Source: Paragonimus skrjabini miyazakii (taxonomy: Eukaryota > Platyhelminthes > Trematoda > Plagiorchiida > Troglotrematidae). From it: 64,000 nt of DNA. The stretch covers positions 249,804-313,803 of the forward strand of contig JTDE01000168.1 in NCBI GenBank assembly GCA_014338405.1. Reading direction: 5' to 3'. Position 1 is the first letter of the stretch, and every line of letters begins with the position of its first letter. A program made the position numbers and the translations under genes. The notes under the pieces are model-generated. The model did not search any database. It was given only the letters and a program-made list of their open reading frames with translations, and was not told where the DNA came from. Positions 39,604 to 51,600 of the stretch are shown piece by piece.

Positions 39604-39874
39604 TGTGGGGTTTGTTCAGCGATGGTGTCATGTCCTAAACCGTATGAAACGTGCGCTCACCAAATCAGTGCTGAAACTTGCGAATGATGCTATTCATGCA
39701 CCAACTGGTGGACGTGAATGCACAAGGAATAACAGATTTATGTCGGGAATCCCAGCATTTAGAATTGCTGACTTAAATGACGCAGTTGCAATAAGAGCCG
39801 TAGGATCTGACGTTAAAAACCGGAAAAAAACTACATTTACTCAGTCTCCAATAGTCGCTCTGACAGCGTACTAA
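39604..39874 (+). CDS. Possible continuation exon, basic protein
   Basis: Open frame ending at TAA that could follow 39516 after an 87-base intron. It encodes a basic, helical-looking segment (VLNRMKRALTKSVLKLAND). The acceptor at 39602 lacks a pyrimidine tract, so it may be a chance open frame. Confidence 0.25.
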
Positions 39875-42028
39875 CAGGACTCAGACCAAACTACAGTTTT
39901 AAGGTCGTTCAGCCAGTCGGGATTAGCTCCATCCAACTAATTATTTTGCCATTCTCTTTATGCTAGCAACTGAAACATGTGATTCGTTCAAACACTCCCG
40001 AACGTAGGTGACACAGCGAACTCAGCTACGTGCACCAATAATCTGGCGATTTTATCACCGAACGGTGGTATACGCTGATTATTGTGATCAACCACGACGA
40101 AGGACTTCATATAACTGATCACAACTTGCGGTTGAATCAGAAATGAACACCACGAACATCGCTTTTCAGCGGGACTGCACAAGTGCGCGGTCAAAAAAAG
40201 TAGATGGTAAATGGTGAGTGTGTGTGAATGCACTCAGTTTTTATTAGAGTAGTTTCCAATCGAAGCCTAAACTTTAGATTTCTTTTTCAAGCGGACTGCT
40301 AAACAGTCCATTATCTTACCTCACATACAACTAGGCTGTTAGGTAAAAATAAGCGTTAAGTGATTCAACAAAGTCCGGTTTAACGTTTTATTTCTAGTTT
40401 TGGTTATGGAGGCTTTGATTTACCTCTGCTTATCTCAGTTCACTAATCTACGGTTGTTTCAACATGCTGCGAACGAGATCAGTCGAACTTATTATAGGAG
40501 AAGCCTTGATAATACTAAAATACGAATCATGTGTACGTGTCTGTTCTGACGGTCACTTTGCCTTATTCACTGTGGAACACTCACAGAGATCAGGTCCTAT
40601 GGAAGTAAGGTAGCCTGTCAATATGAAGTACCTCTGACGAGGCAACTTTATAGGGGAGGGGGTAAAGTTCACACATTTCACGTATCCCTGGCTGAAGCTA
40701 GGCAGTGAGCGGTTCAGCTCCACCATCTTTACTGGGCTCACAAGCTTTATCCGGGGGTTGTTTTGTCACTTTAAGTTCCGAATTACGACAGATCACTTCA
40801 TGGTTTAGTAAGCTGAATGTGTCGATCAAACGGTGAATGAAGAAAGAGGGGATGGTCATATTATGAACTGGGATACTTCCGACACATTCACGTTCTTTCC
40901 CAGAGATTACCTTAAAATGTGATTCCTGCAAGCTTTAACATAATTTTTTGTGAGTTGTGGAAATGAACTGCATATTTCCAACAGTGTTTGAAACTTTCGA
41001 GTTTTCTTATTTCCAGCCTAGTTAGACGTTAGCTGAAGGGACCAGTATAAAGAAATGGAAACAATAAATAAGCTGTCGCCTCTGAAACTTTGCCGAGTTA
41101 ACACATATAGAACGGACATCAGGCCAAATTACCGCACTGACTGCTAAATAAACGAATTGAAAAAAGAAATGATTAGAAAGGTATAATCATCCACTACTTT
41201 GCGTGCACGAAGAATGGTGGCGTCTAGTTAGTGTCAAGGAATCGTTTGGCAAACATTGAGGCAAAAGCACACAACAGGCAAATATAAAATACATATTTGC
41301 ACTTGAGAAGTCACACAAGTGTTGGTGACTGCAAACCCATGTTTTTTCGAACTCCTGTTCTTTATTTTTCTTGTCACCTATAATGATGAGGATACCATAG
41401 AACAAACGGGACTTAAATATCCATATCGTGCTGTTTGTACCACAACAATTTATACCAAAAACAACCCCCTCCCCAATAAAAAAATAAACGGAAACAAAAT
41501 TTGTTGAAGGCAAGCAGAAAACCGTTTGACCATACAGACCGACTGCCTAGTTAAACAGAAACTATAGCTGAGTATTTATGATCCATGGATCAAGTATCCT
41601 AAACGCGGGAGAGTCAGTTTGATTGACGACATGTTAATAAATCAATTAATCTAAAGGTAACAACGACAGATTAAAAAATATTTCAAAAATTCAAATTTAT
41701 TGATCACGGAGTAAAGGTAAGTGAATACAATGTAAACCTTTATTATTAACCGGACAAAGTTCATTATTAAACTGCACAGGTAACTTTGCATTTTTAATAA
41801 TAGAACCCAGATAATTTTGACAATTGCGAAAGCTTAAGCATATACGAAGTCAAAAACAATCCAACGGAGTAGACTTTGTGAATAAGTTTATTTGATCTTA
41901 AACTTAGTGATGTCCTAACAAATTGGAGGCAATCCACAGTTTTAAAATTTCGCTTTGACTCGCTGAAATTTCAGTCACAGATGATTCTTTTTGGCAGTAA
42001 AGCTACATCAAACGCTGTTGAATGTTAG
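39875..42028. other. Non-coding stretch
   Basis: Minus-strand frames near 40698-40931 and 41187-41513 look partly protein-like but lack a good acceptor and donor pair. No repeat was identified. Confidence 0.4.
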
Positions 42029-42135
42029 AGCCAAGTACTTTACTGCGAGATGTCTCTAAAATTTTGAATAATACAGGGTCAGCCACACAACCTGCTGACA
42101 TAATAAACAAGGTCAAGCTTAGCTTGCCTTATCTG
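42029..42135 (+). CDS. Candidate internal exon, unidentified
   Basis: Open segment between a TAG/GAG acceptor pair and a donor (GTAATG), encoding a helical peptide (LLRDVSKILNNTG...). It starts in phase 1 at 42029 or phase 0 at 42031, and ends in phase 0. It could belong to the plus-strand gene ending at 57.2 kb. There is also an in-frame ATG just upstream at 42022. Confidence 0.33.
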
Positions 42136-44814
42136 GTAATGGCAGTTAGCCATCAATTCTTCGTTTCAGGCTTATATTTGTTGCAGGGAATTATCGAGAC
42201 GAATATCATTGCTCACAGCTTTCGCACTTACATATCATCATCAGCATCATCAGCACCGTAGACAGCAATACATATATATAACGCTGGCGTATACCAGTAT
42301 TTTTCATCTTTTAGCTGTTTAAAATTGCAAAGAGAACCAATCATGTTAAACAACTCCCTTAATGACCTTGGTCACAATGGTTCGTCGAGGGAGCCTTCGT
42401 GTATGTTTCTACGTGAGTTTTTATCAAACGGTGCCTCACACAATTTCCATTTGGTGGACACGGGCAAACAAAGCAAACATCTCTTGAAGTTTGACAGCGT
42501 TTAAGTATGAATATATCTTTGACATGGTCCAAGCTTATAGTTTTATAACGTTCGGAATTTAGTTTAAGCAAAAATACAGATAAAAAATGAAGTACTTATA
42601 TTAATTGGCCATTTGTAATGATTACTTCTTGTGAATTACACAACAGCCATCCATTATGAGAGATCGATATTGCAAACTTGCACCTTGTTAACGAAAACAG
42701 AAAGAAGCGGAAAATTATGTTAACGTATTGTTAGGTTTTCAGTTGAGGAAATTGTTTTACAATATAAAGAAGTATTAAAACTGACAGAAAACACACACGG
42801 TTTTTTAAACCTTCATCAAAGTTACTCTGTTTTACGTTAACCTAACAAGTGTGAAACGGTTAGTGTTTTTATATAACCCATCCAACAGTATAAGTGACGG
42901 CGATGGAAGTAACTGTAGTAGCCATGTTGAATGTTCATCAACAACTGTACATGAATACGCGTACAATGCCCTCTAAGTGTAGCACACCTACTTTAATTTT
43001 GCTTCTAAATCCAGAATAATGTCCATATTTTTCACTTCCATATTGTAGCCGAAAGTTTAAGCTCACAACTGTACGTGGGTTATGACGTCACAACAAATCA
43101 CTTAAATTCAGCAGTTTTCTTTGGTTATAATGCTCCTGAAAATTTCGTCAAATAAGTTCAGTCTATTTGCTGTTTACATTCATAAAAGAATTGGAACCGT
43201 AATGCACATAATGCCATACAAAATTAAGTTAATATTCATTCATTCCGCTTGTAGTTGTAGTTTCCGGTTGACGCCTGGAGATTTCCGTTAGAATAAAATG
43301 AACACCTCTGGTCCGTAATTAGAGATTTAACTTTCAGTAGACCATAAATATAGCCAATGTCAAGGGTAAACAGCCAGCACGGCATTGCATAGAAAAAACA
43401 AACAAACAGTTAAAAAATGTCATTACACTGAGCTTTTTTTATTTGTACCTATGTTACCAAGAGGATGACGTCGTTTCATCATGCACTAACTAACGATAGT
43501 TGCCGATACTTCGTCCTAAAACTCCGCTTTCACACTAGTTTCAAAGGTGTGTGTTATCATTCGATTTGCCCTGGTCCACTTCTGTACCGCACCAAATATC
43601 CAAGCGCTTAAAACGTTACTGTCATGGTTTCTGTGGGCTTGCGTCAACTAACTGATAAAGATGACAAATCAATTATCACCCGTTCAAAAGCTTCAACAAT
43701 GAGTCTGCGTGTAACGCGAGTGTTTGCCATTTACAAAAGAGTTTTGAATAGTAAAACGTGCTTGCAAGCCCACTTTGATACAGCAGTGTTGTAGGTCAGA
43801 TAGTCGTAATCCTTTATGATACTGCAGATTGGACTTTACAACCGAACATCACAGTATTCTCTTTACCTTAGTGGTCAATGCTAATAGCCACGATTAAAAA
43901 GATCACAAATTCAACCCACTTGGGTCAATTACAACTAAATTTTCGAGTCTACAGCTTCACTGAAGAGTGCAAATGGTTCAAAAAGAACAGCTCCTACACG
44001 GAAGATACCTTCTTTGATTAAGACAAAAAACTCTATGGAAAATTTACAGACTCTAACCTCAGTACTACTTCAATTCGCCGGCAGTATATAAACCTTTTCA
44101 AAGAGGAACGTCCTTCCCGGCTTTAACAAGGGTAAGTAAACATAAAATAATCAAATTTAACCATTATGTTGGAACGTTCACTTACTAACTTGTGTGGTAA
44201 AACGAGAAATTGAAACAACAATGCTACAAGGAAGATACAGTGACTCACAGAAGCTGTCCGCGATAGATCCCACCACACTGGGTCCGCTGTGTTGCGAGAA
44301 GGTTCCCTCTTTGATAACAGGAAAACTCCAGTAGATTCGGTTTCTCCAGGCTTGTTAAAAAGATGTTGCCACGGCTGGTCCACGATAACCACGGCCGCAT
44401 GGAAGCAGCAGACGAAATGCGCGGACAAAGTGTGTATTGATTCAAACAACAGACAACTAGTCTGTATGTACAATGAACGTAACATGTATGAAGAATAGTA
44501 CGTAACAAGAGAGCGAAAAGTTAACAGACTCCACATTTGCATGCCTTTGGTTGTTGGAACATTTTGATGTTATCATAAATTATAGGTTAATATTACGGTA
44601 TCTTACTAAAAGCAAACTCGCCAGTTACGCGTTGTTTTGCACCGTAATATGTCGCGTAACCCTGGGCATCGTAAGTGAAACAAACAAACATGTTTGTTCA
44701 TGCAATCTACGAATGTATAACAAGATGCAAACGAGGGCTAACCAAACTTCCATCTACAGTAGGAAAGTAGAAGTCAGAAATGTCCCCTAAAAGACTGCTT
44801 CAATCGTATTCATT
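42136..44814. other. Non-coding stretch
   Basis: A short CATCAT/CAGCAT-type simple repeat lies near 42235. Overlapping frames on both strands near 44123-44542 have no splice support. Confidence 0.45.
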
Positions 44815-44910
44815 ACACCGCCCTGGTAAACACATGATCTGGGTTCAATTCTCAGTCGACGCAAGAATACCCACTACGGCTGCAGTATGGTAAAAGCGAA
44901 ACACAAACTT
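44815..44910 (+). repeat. tRNA-like SINE fragment 3
   Basis: A good B-box (GGGTTCAATTCTC, near 44850) is followed by the family tail (acgcaagaatacccactac, then ggtaaaagcgaaac). The A-box region is poor. The order of elements matches the fragment near 2958-3035. Confidence 0.5.
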
Positions 44911-45468
44911 AGTGCTTTATCCTAAAAAAAAGACAAGCTGGAAATTGCGTCAGAATACAAGAAATACGTCCAAGATTAAGCGACGCTCGGTTCTGAAAAT
45001 TTGGTGGTAGAGAATCGATACGTTTGACGGCGACAAACTCGTGTTTCATTGTAACTCTTCAAGTGTTGGCAGTTGCTTTAGACACGCATTTTAGTTGATT
45101 CAACACACGTTGCTACCACTAACAAAGACAAAAACAAGATTAATCTCTCTCCTCAATGATATCACTTTAAGTTGCCTTCAACTATGCTCGTATAAAGGAG
45201 ACTGGAGCTTGTTTTACTCATGATGTTTACCTTGTGATTTGCATTAGTCTGGACAAGGCATTTTTTTTCTCGCTTTAAGTGTAAAATAAAAAAAGCAGAA
45301 AGTTGATATTATACAGCTTATTCGTGGGCAGTTCCTGATACCTCTTTAGATGTACATAGAATAGACAGTTTGTATAGCGGTCTCAGCGAGCATAATGGAA
45401 AGACAGAAATTTGAGACCCCCGTGATCGTGACCACTGTACCCAGATTAGAAATAGCATGCCTACTTAC

Positions 45469-45777
45469 AGCTTTTTCGGAAATCATACAAGTTAGTTGAA
45501 CTTGTGAATGACGAAAGCTTCGGCAAAGTACAATGTTCATTTGTGACGCTGAATACAAAAAGTTAACCGCAGTCACAGAATCAGGTTGGTTTTGCATCAT
45601 GCGTTTGTGTAACTCGCAATTCGAATCACTTTTGGTTGTACATACTGAATTATCGAGAAGAGACTGAATTAGAGGAAAAGTGTCTACAGGAAAGACAGAG
45701 GAATACTGGCCTTGAAGACTTTCCTTGACCAAATTTCTATTCAAATTAGTGAAGTTGACACGGACCCAGTGTGCTTT
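45469..45777 (-). CDS. Candidate 103-codon internal exon, minus strand
   Basis: Minus-strand open segment from a CAG acceptor (agaattccag) to a perfect donor (GTAAGT), entered and left in phase 0, 309 bases in all. The peptide (starting KAHWVRVNFTNLN, with several Cys) looks like ordinary globular protein. Partner exons were not identified; a terminal exon at 31881-32110 lies downstream but wants phase 1. No family was recognised. Confidence 0.45.
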
Positions 45778-48392
45778 CTGGAATTCTCAGTACGGCGCAT
45801 CAAGTTTGATCAGGTACAGTACTGATTAAACTTGGGTTACGTGAACGAGACGTGGAAGTTATAATGTACATACGGAAGCGTCCAAACGTACTTATGACAG
45901 ATGTATTTTTTAGGTATATATCGGTATAAATAATTCGTCCAGTACTTAAATACGTCCCATATGGCTGATCACGTATGATTAGAGAGATATTCTCGACCTA
46001 CCTTTTGTAAAGCAGCGCTGTAAATAACGGCAGTGTTGGTTGTTTCTCAAGTCTTGTTTCGAAATTGTTAACAGAGGAAGGGCCACGCAGGTTACTCATG
46101 GTTACTGCAGTTAATCAGGAATGAGCTGAATGTTGAAGAATAAAATTAGTACCTTCAGTACGAAGTAATTGTTTCATCTTTAGGCGCTCATGTATTTATT
46201 TTCTGGTCCTCAGGTAAGATAAGATGATTCCAGTAAACTTATTCTTTAGAATGCCAATTAACATTGATCGTACTTTGGCTTAGAATAGATGCTTGTAGGT
46301 TTTCTTGAACAGCCGTGCATTTCTAATTTACCTGTCAAATAAACTATAGCCATTAAGTTCCAGAGGATTGTCATGAGTTACCATTTCCTTAGTTAGTTTG
46401 TACAGCGACAGTCTTAACGTTTATATAATAATTTAAAACGAAATTCGGCTCTGTGAGTTTTGAAATTGCATACACCTATGAAATCTGAGTTCTGACTGAA
46501 TTTGGATAAAATCTGCTTCATAAATAACATGTTGTTTACTGCTACTCGTAGTTTTCTGTTTATACTCTGTTCGATTCCAAGAAAGTTACAGTTTCTTCAT
46601 CCTTGTTAAATATCACGTTGTCGTTAAAAATGGACATTGTTCTGTTAGTGTAATCACTTTTATCTTTCAAAACTGTTCTCACTTCTATTTTCCGTTGCAG
46701 TATGATTAAACATTAGCTCAAGGTTAGTAACCTGAACGCACTAAACTGTTACTTTGTGACTAGTCTGTGTATGGAAATGTACCCACGGTCTAACCTGCAT
46801 GGTACCTGAAATCCCTTTATCCTGAATTTCCCCTACCACGTTGATGACAGCGCTCAACCGAAGGACAACCCAAGTTGGCTCAAGCTCCACAAACCATTGG
46901 CTACATTTCCATCACGGGTAAATGTGCAACTATTTATTCACAAGGTTCTGCGTGGTAACCTGCGAATTACTTTAGAATTTTCGACAGTCAGTCTGAATTT
47001 TGTGGCCCCACATTTTATTGGGTAAATGATATCAGGTGACGTTTAGAAAACTTTAACGCTTGAATTGTTTTCATCATGGATGTGTGGACTTCATCTGGTG
47101 ACTTTCATTTGTTAACGGGACGATACAAAAATTACAATTCGCTTATAAGCAACAAACTTGAATGGCGCTCTTTTGACTATACTCTGTTGCCCAATTCCAC
47201 TTCACATCCCCAGAAAAACAGCCAACCTCATAAGGATATAGTCAACGCTAACAATAACTAGTGAATAGCTAACCGGTAAGTTATCTAAACAGTCGAATAA
47301 GAAAGTGTATGCAATAGTTCGGTCAGTTTTCTTGCGTTACAGTATACTCTAGTAATTTGTTCTTATGTTGAACTTCCGACAAACGTTTTGATGATCCAGT
47401 TATATTTTACAGTTCAACAAAAAGTTGCTAGTTAGAAAGTTTGTTCATATGCCATCTGGGACCTTAAGCGTTTAACTATAAGTATGTATTACGGATAAGG
47501 TCCAGTTTGTATCATTATTGACGAAAAGACTACCCGCGTTGATCTAGTGTGTGTACGCATGAGGAATCTTGAGAACACTATTTACTAATCCTGTTGGCGT
47601 GCAAACGAAGTCAATATTCTACGAGCAATTTCTCCTGAAGTAACGTTTTGCATCCCACAGATATAGCAAAGCAGTTATTCCGTAACGTTTCCGAAGTCAA
47701 GAAAAGCAATACATGGGGGCTATTTTCTCTATTCATTTTACTATGTTCGGAAGCTGGGTATGATTTCTTGTAAGCCAGCTGGTTTGTCCAAACTAGTTCA
47801 TTTAAACAATTTACATATCCACTAAGACAGTTGAATTACGGTCATTTTTGTGCCTACTGACTACACCACACAAAAAACGGTGCGCTAGGTTATAATTGAA
47901 CCGATGAACTTTCGTATTTTGTCTACGTTTCATATCTGGGGAGATTATGTGAACAATTCCGGAATTTTCTGTCAATAGTTTTAATTTCCTGAACCATCTG
48001 GGATTTCATAATCACAGGATAACTCATTCCAAGCATTCAGAGTCGAATCGATATCTTTCAAAATTAAAACTACCCGAAGGGTTTTTGAAAGTTTATACCT
48101 GTGCAGAACAGAGTGATTCCACCGGAAAAGCATTTGAAATAAACCGTGTTGATCACCTATTACAGTTTAAGAAACTATTGCTTCACCCCCCAGTACGTTA
48201 AACTGCTAGTGCTTTTGAAACGATACTTTTTTCGAGAGACACACATACGGGATAGATGAGACGTTTAGATGTGTTGTGTCTATCAACACAATTGGGTGAA
48301 TGCAAACTACGAACAATATCGTGGCATTTATTCACGAAAACAATGCCGAAATTACTTATGAAATATAACTCGTTTTCTTTGTAATCGCAAAG
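45778..48392. other. Non-coding stretch
   Basis: One plus-strand 61-codon frame (47076-47261) begins with ATG, but splice support is lacking. Nothing else was recognised. Confidence 0.45.
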
Positions 48393-48607
48393 AAGAACGA
48401 TGGGACTAGCCCAAGCCATAACTGTGATGTTTCACACTGATGCTAAATCAGTTAAGAACGGGGCCAACAGAAGATTTTTGCTACACCATAACTTCGTTGA
48501 TTTGCTTGAATTTCTACATCGCCTTGCTAAACCGTTTTTTTTTTTTCAAAATGAGTTTATCGAGCTTCCAGTTCGAACTCATGAGATCGCCTTCGCTAAT
48601 CTGACAG
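48393..48607 (+). CDS. Candidate exon with an internal poly-T tract
   Basis: Open frame from an acceptor (gttttctttgtaatcgcaaag) to a donor (ACAG then GTATGG). It reads through a 12-T run that would code several Phe. Alternatively that T run is the pyrimidine tract of an internal acceptor ending at 48571, leaving a 36-base micro-exon in the same frame. The family is unknown. Confidence 0.27.
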
Positions 48608-51600
48608 GTATGGTATACGCACGAATGCGTGCTTCGTATTTTATGTTCATTCAACGTCAGTGGTTGAACCCATAAACGTGCAGACGTACAGTAACCCTCG
48701 ACCTACAAATGGCTGCACCTCGGTTGTTTTGTGTTCGTTTCTACTGATGTCTAGGTTACAAGACAGAAAGGCCTAACTGGACAATGAGAGCAAACAGGAT
48801 TATCATATTACAATACTCACTATCCACGGAGAGATCGTGCTCACACCGAGCAGTCCAGTTATGGTCGCTAAATCAAGCACGGGGTCAACTAATGACATCG
48901 ACAGTGCAAAACATACCTCAGTCAGTCAAGCCTAATGATGATTTCTTTGTTGCTTCAAGCATTTTGAATGACACACGTGTTGTCGTGTCGTACTTGCGTA
49001 CGTGCATATGATCACAAGTCTAGTTTACATAATTCCACATCCACGGCAGTTGTGTTGATCTTGGCACTGTCACCTTGTTCACTTCACATATGATGTCACA
49101 GTTAACTGGTCAACAGCCCACTAGATCGAAACGCCTCTGTGTCCAACCAGCGCAACACAGATATCCGATCATCTTACGGTCCAGTAAAAAAATGGTATTC
49201 GTACGCGGTGGGTTAATTTACACGATCGGCTTGCAGTCACTTGTGCTTGTACAAGTAAACGCGCACGTCCATTGTAGTGGTTGATGAAATGACTGGTCGA
49301 TGTTAATAAGCATACTGCGGGTCGTATTGTCATCACACGGCCACTCTGGAAGACGAACGAGTTCGTTTTGATAAAACTGATTGACACGTTATTGACACGT
49401 TATGGATTGTTAACTTTCACGACCACCTGAACTGCATTTAATGAAACTTTAATGTCGATCTGAGTTCTAGCACATTCATTTTCGGTAGCTTACGTTGTGT
49501 ACTGACATATGTATGCTTAAAAGGTTCTATTGGATTGCGCTTTGCGATTTTATGCATTTATCCCAGAGAGTTTTACCCATACCATGACTGATAATTAATT
49601 TGGCTCCCACGTTACTACGGGAATACTAGTGACCGAAGTAGTTGCACAATCCGTTTGTAGTCAAGCGACTGCAGTCAAGATCACCTACTGCGTTTCCAGA
49701 CAGATTATTCTCCACTATCGTTAGAGAAAACCTGTAAAGGTTAATTTAGGCTGCTCAGCATACGCTAATCAAATGTATATGGAGAGTATGTCGTCCAACC
49801 TACAAGCAATCTGCACATTTAAGTTCTTCCACTCGATGAATATCCGTTCACCCGTGGTAGAAAAAAGCTTAGTATTATTGCTTTACTTCAGTTGCTACTG
49901 TCTTTGTTTTGCTCCCTAAGGACCAATTCGCGCGTGATATTTGCTGGTTATCATTCACTCTCTTCTTCGCGGTTTCTCACCCAATAATATAGGTAGATAT
50001 GGTTGGCTCATTCAAAACTACACAATCCCAACGAACGAGACATGCTAACCAACAAGGACCGGACACAGGTACCCGATTTGAATGTGGAGGGCGAACTGAT
50101 GGCTGAAGAGTTTGCCTCGGGAAGACTAGACGTGCACAGAATCCAGAGTAGAACATTAAATGTTGGTACAGGCACTTCCACGATACAAGAAATCGGTGGT
50201 TCAGTGTATGAAGAGGCTTCAGTGCGGTCAACTTAGAAGAATGAGTTGGGGTCTCCTGATCAAATCACCAGTGATTTGACCGACGAGGACTTATCGTAAC
50301 AAACGTACTAACACTGTTTTCAGACCAGAAAGATCACGTATTCCGAGACGATAATGTTTCAACCCATTGGTGCTATATTATATTGATCGCATTAGTGACA
50401 ATTTCTTTTGGTTGAACAACTCTACGCGATAATGAGGAAATGAGCATAAATTTCTTTTCATGATAAAGTTAAACAGACCATATCGTTGGATTTTTGTTCG
50501 AATGTGCATGAAGTTCACTACATGATATCCAGTGGATAAACTCATGCTTAGGACCCAGTCAGTTAGGTAAAATTCGATATCCAATATAGTTCACCTGGGC
50601 GGCCAATACTGAGAAACTAGTCCACGAGCGTCGAGAGCAAGAATCATTTTATTTTCACGTATGGTCTGTGTCAGCTCAACTAGACAACTTACATCTGACA
50701 TTGCACTTATTTCCATTAACGGATAAAATCATTCATGAAAGTAAACACCCTATGGTTTTACGGACAAATAATCTTTAGTTTCAATCACCCTCATCAAGCC
50801 CGTGAACAAATTATGTCCTCGTCGCCAGTTGTCGTACTGTTGATTTAATCTTTTATAATGCTGTTGCCCCCTTCTGTGTCATTCACTTTCGACTAACCTT
50901 TTATGTTTGCTGAGGGTAGGATGCTCAGTTCAGGCTTAGTGGTCTCATTGACTTTACGGTAAGCCTATTCAGTATTGTTTGTCTAAGCTGTACCGTATTA
51001 TCCCTACGAGTTTTGAACTGAGTGCATACAGTCACTGGATACAAACATTATTGCAGTCGTCGCAGGACACAAATGATATCAAGTTGAACGTGTCGTTTAA
51101 AATGCTTTTACAAGCCTAGACTTCCTAAAACGAGACAACAGGGGTCTATTACTAACGTTGCACCTATCCATCAGGATATTGTTCACGTTAGTATCATTAA
51201 CAGTGAAATGACGAGGGTGTGCATTGGAATCATTTCACACCGAAGTTGTCAGTATGGATGCCGTTACCCTCAATGTCTGGTTGTGTTAACTACAGATATT
51301 TGAGCTGTTATTTTTGTTTCGCCATATTCACTGATAAACTTACATTTCACAGTTAATATCAACTGTGTTATACCAATATGATGTCATACACCGTTTTGCA
51401 AAAAATAAACCGAGCGTTCCCTAACCTTCGGTCCGCACCGACCATAGATGCACATGCACATTCGTCAACAAAATAAACTGTCAGTGTGGGTTACTATCGG
51501 TTAGTGAGGCTATACTTTACATGAGGAAACATGTCTCGGAGTCACTGTTGTTCGTGATCTACCACATGCATTCGTTTATTGCCATCGATAACCTGGTGAT

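Noticed and set aside
44123..44542. Minus-strand 139-codon frame and overlapping frames on both strands
   Set aside because: Three overlapping frames on both strands suggest a stop-poor stretch, and none has splice or domain support.
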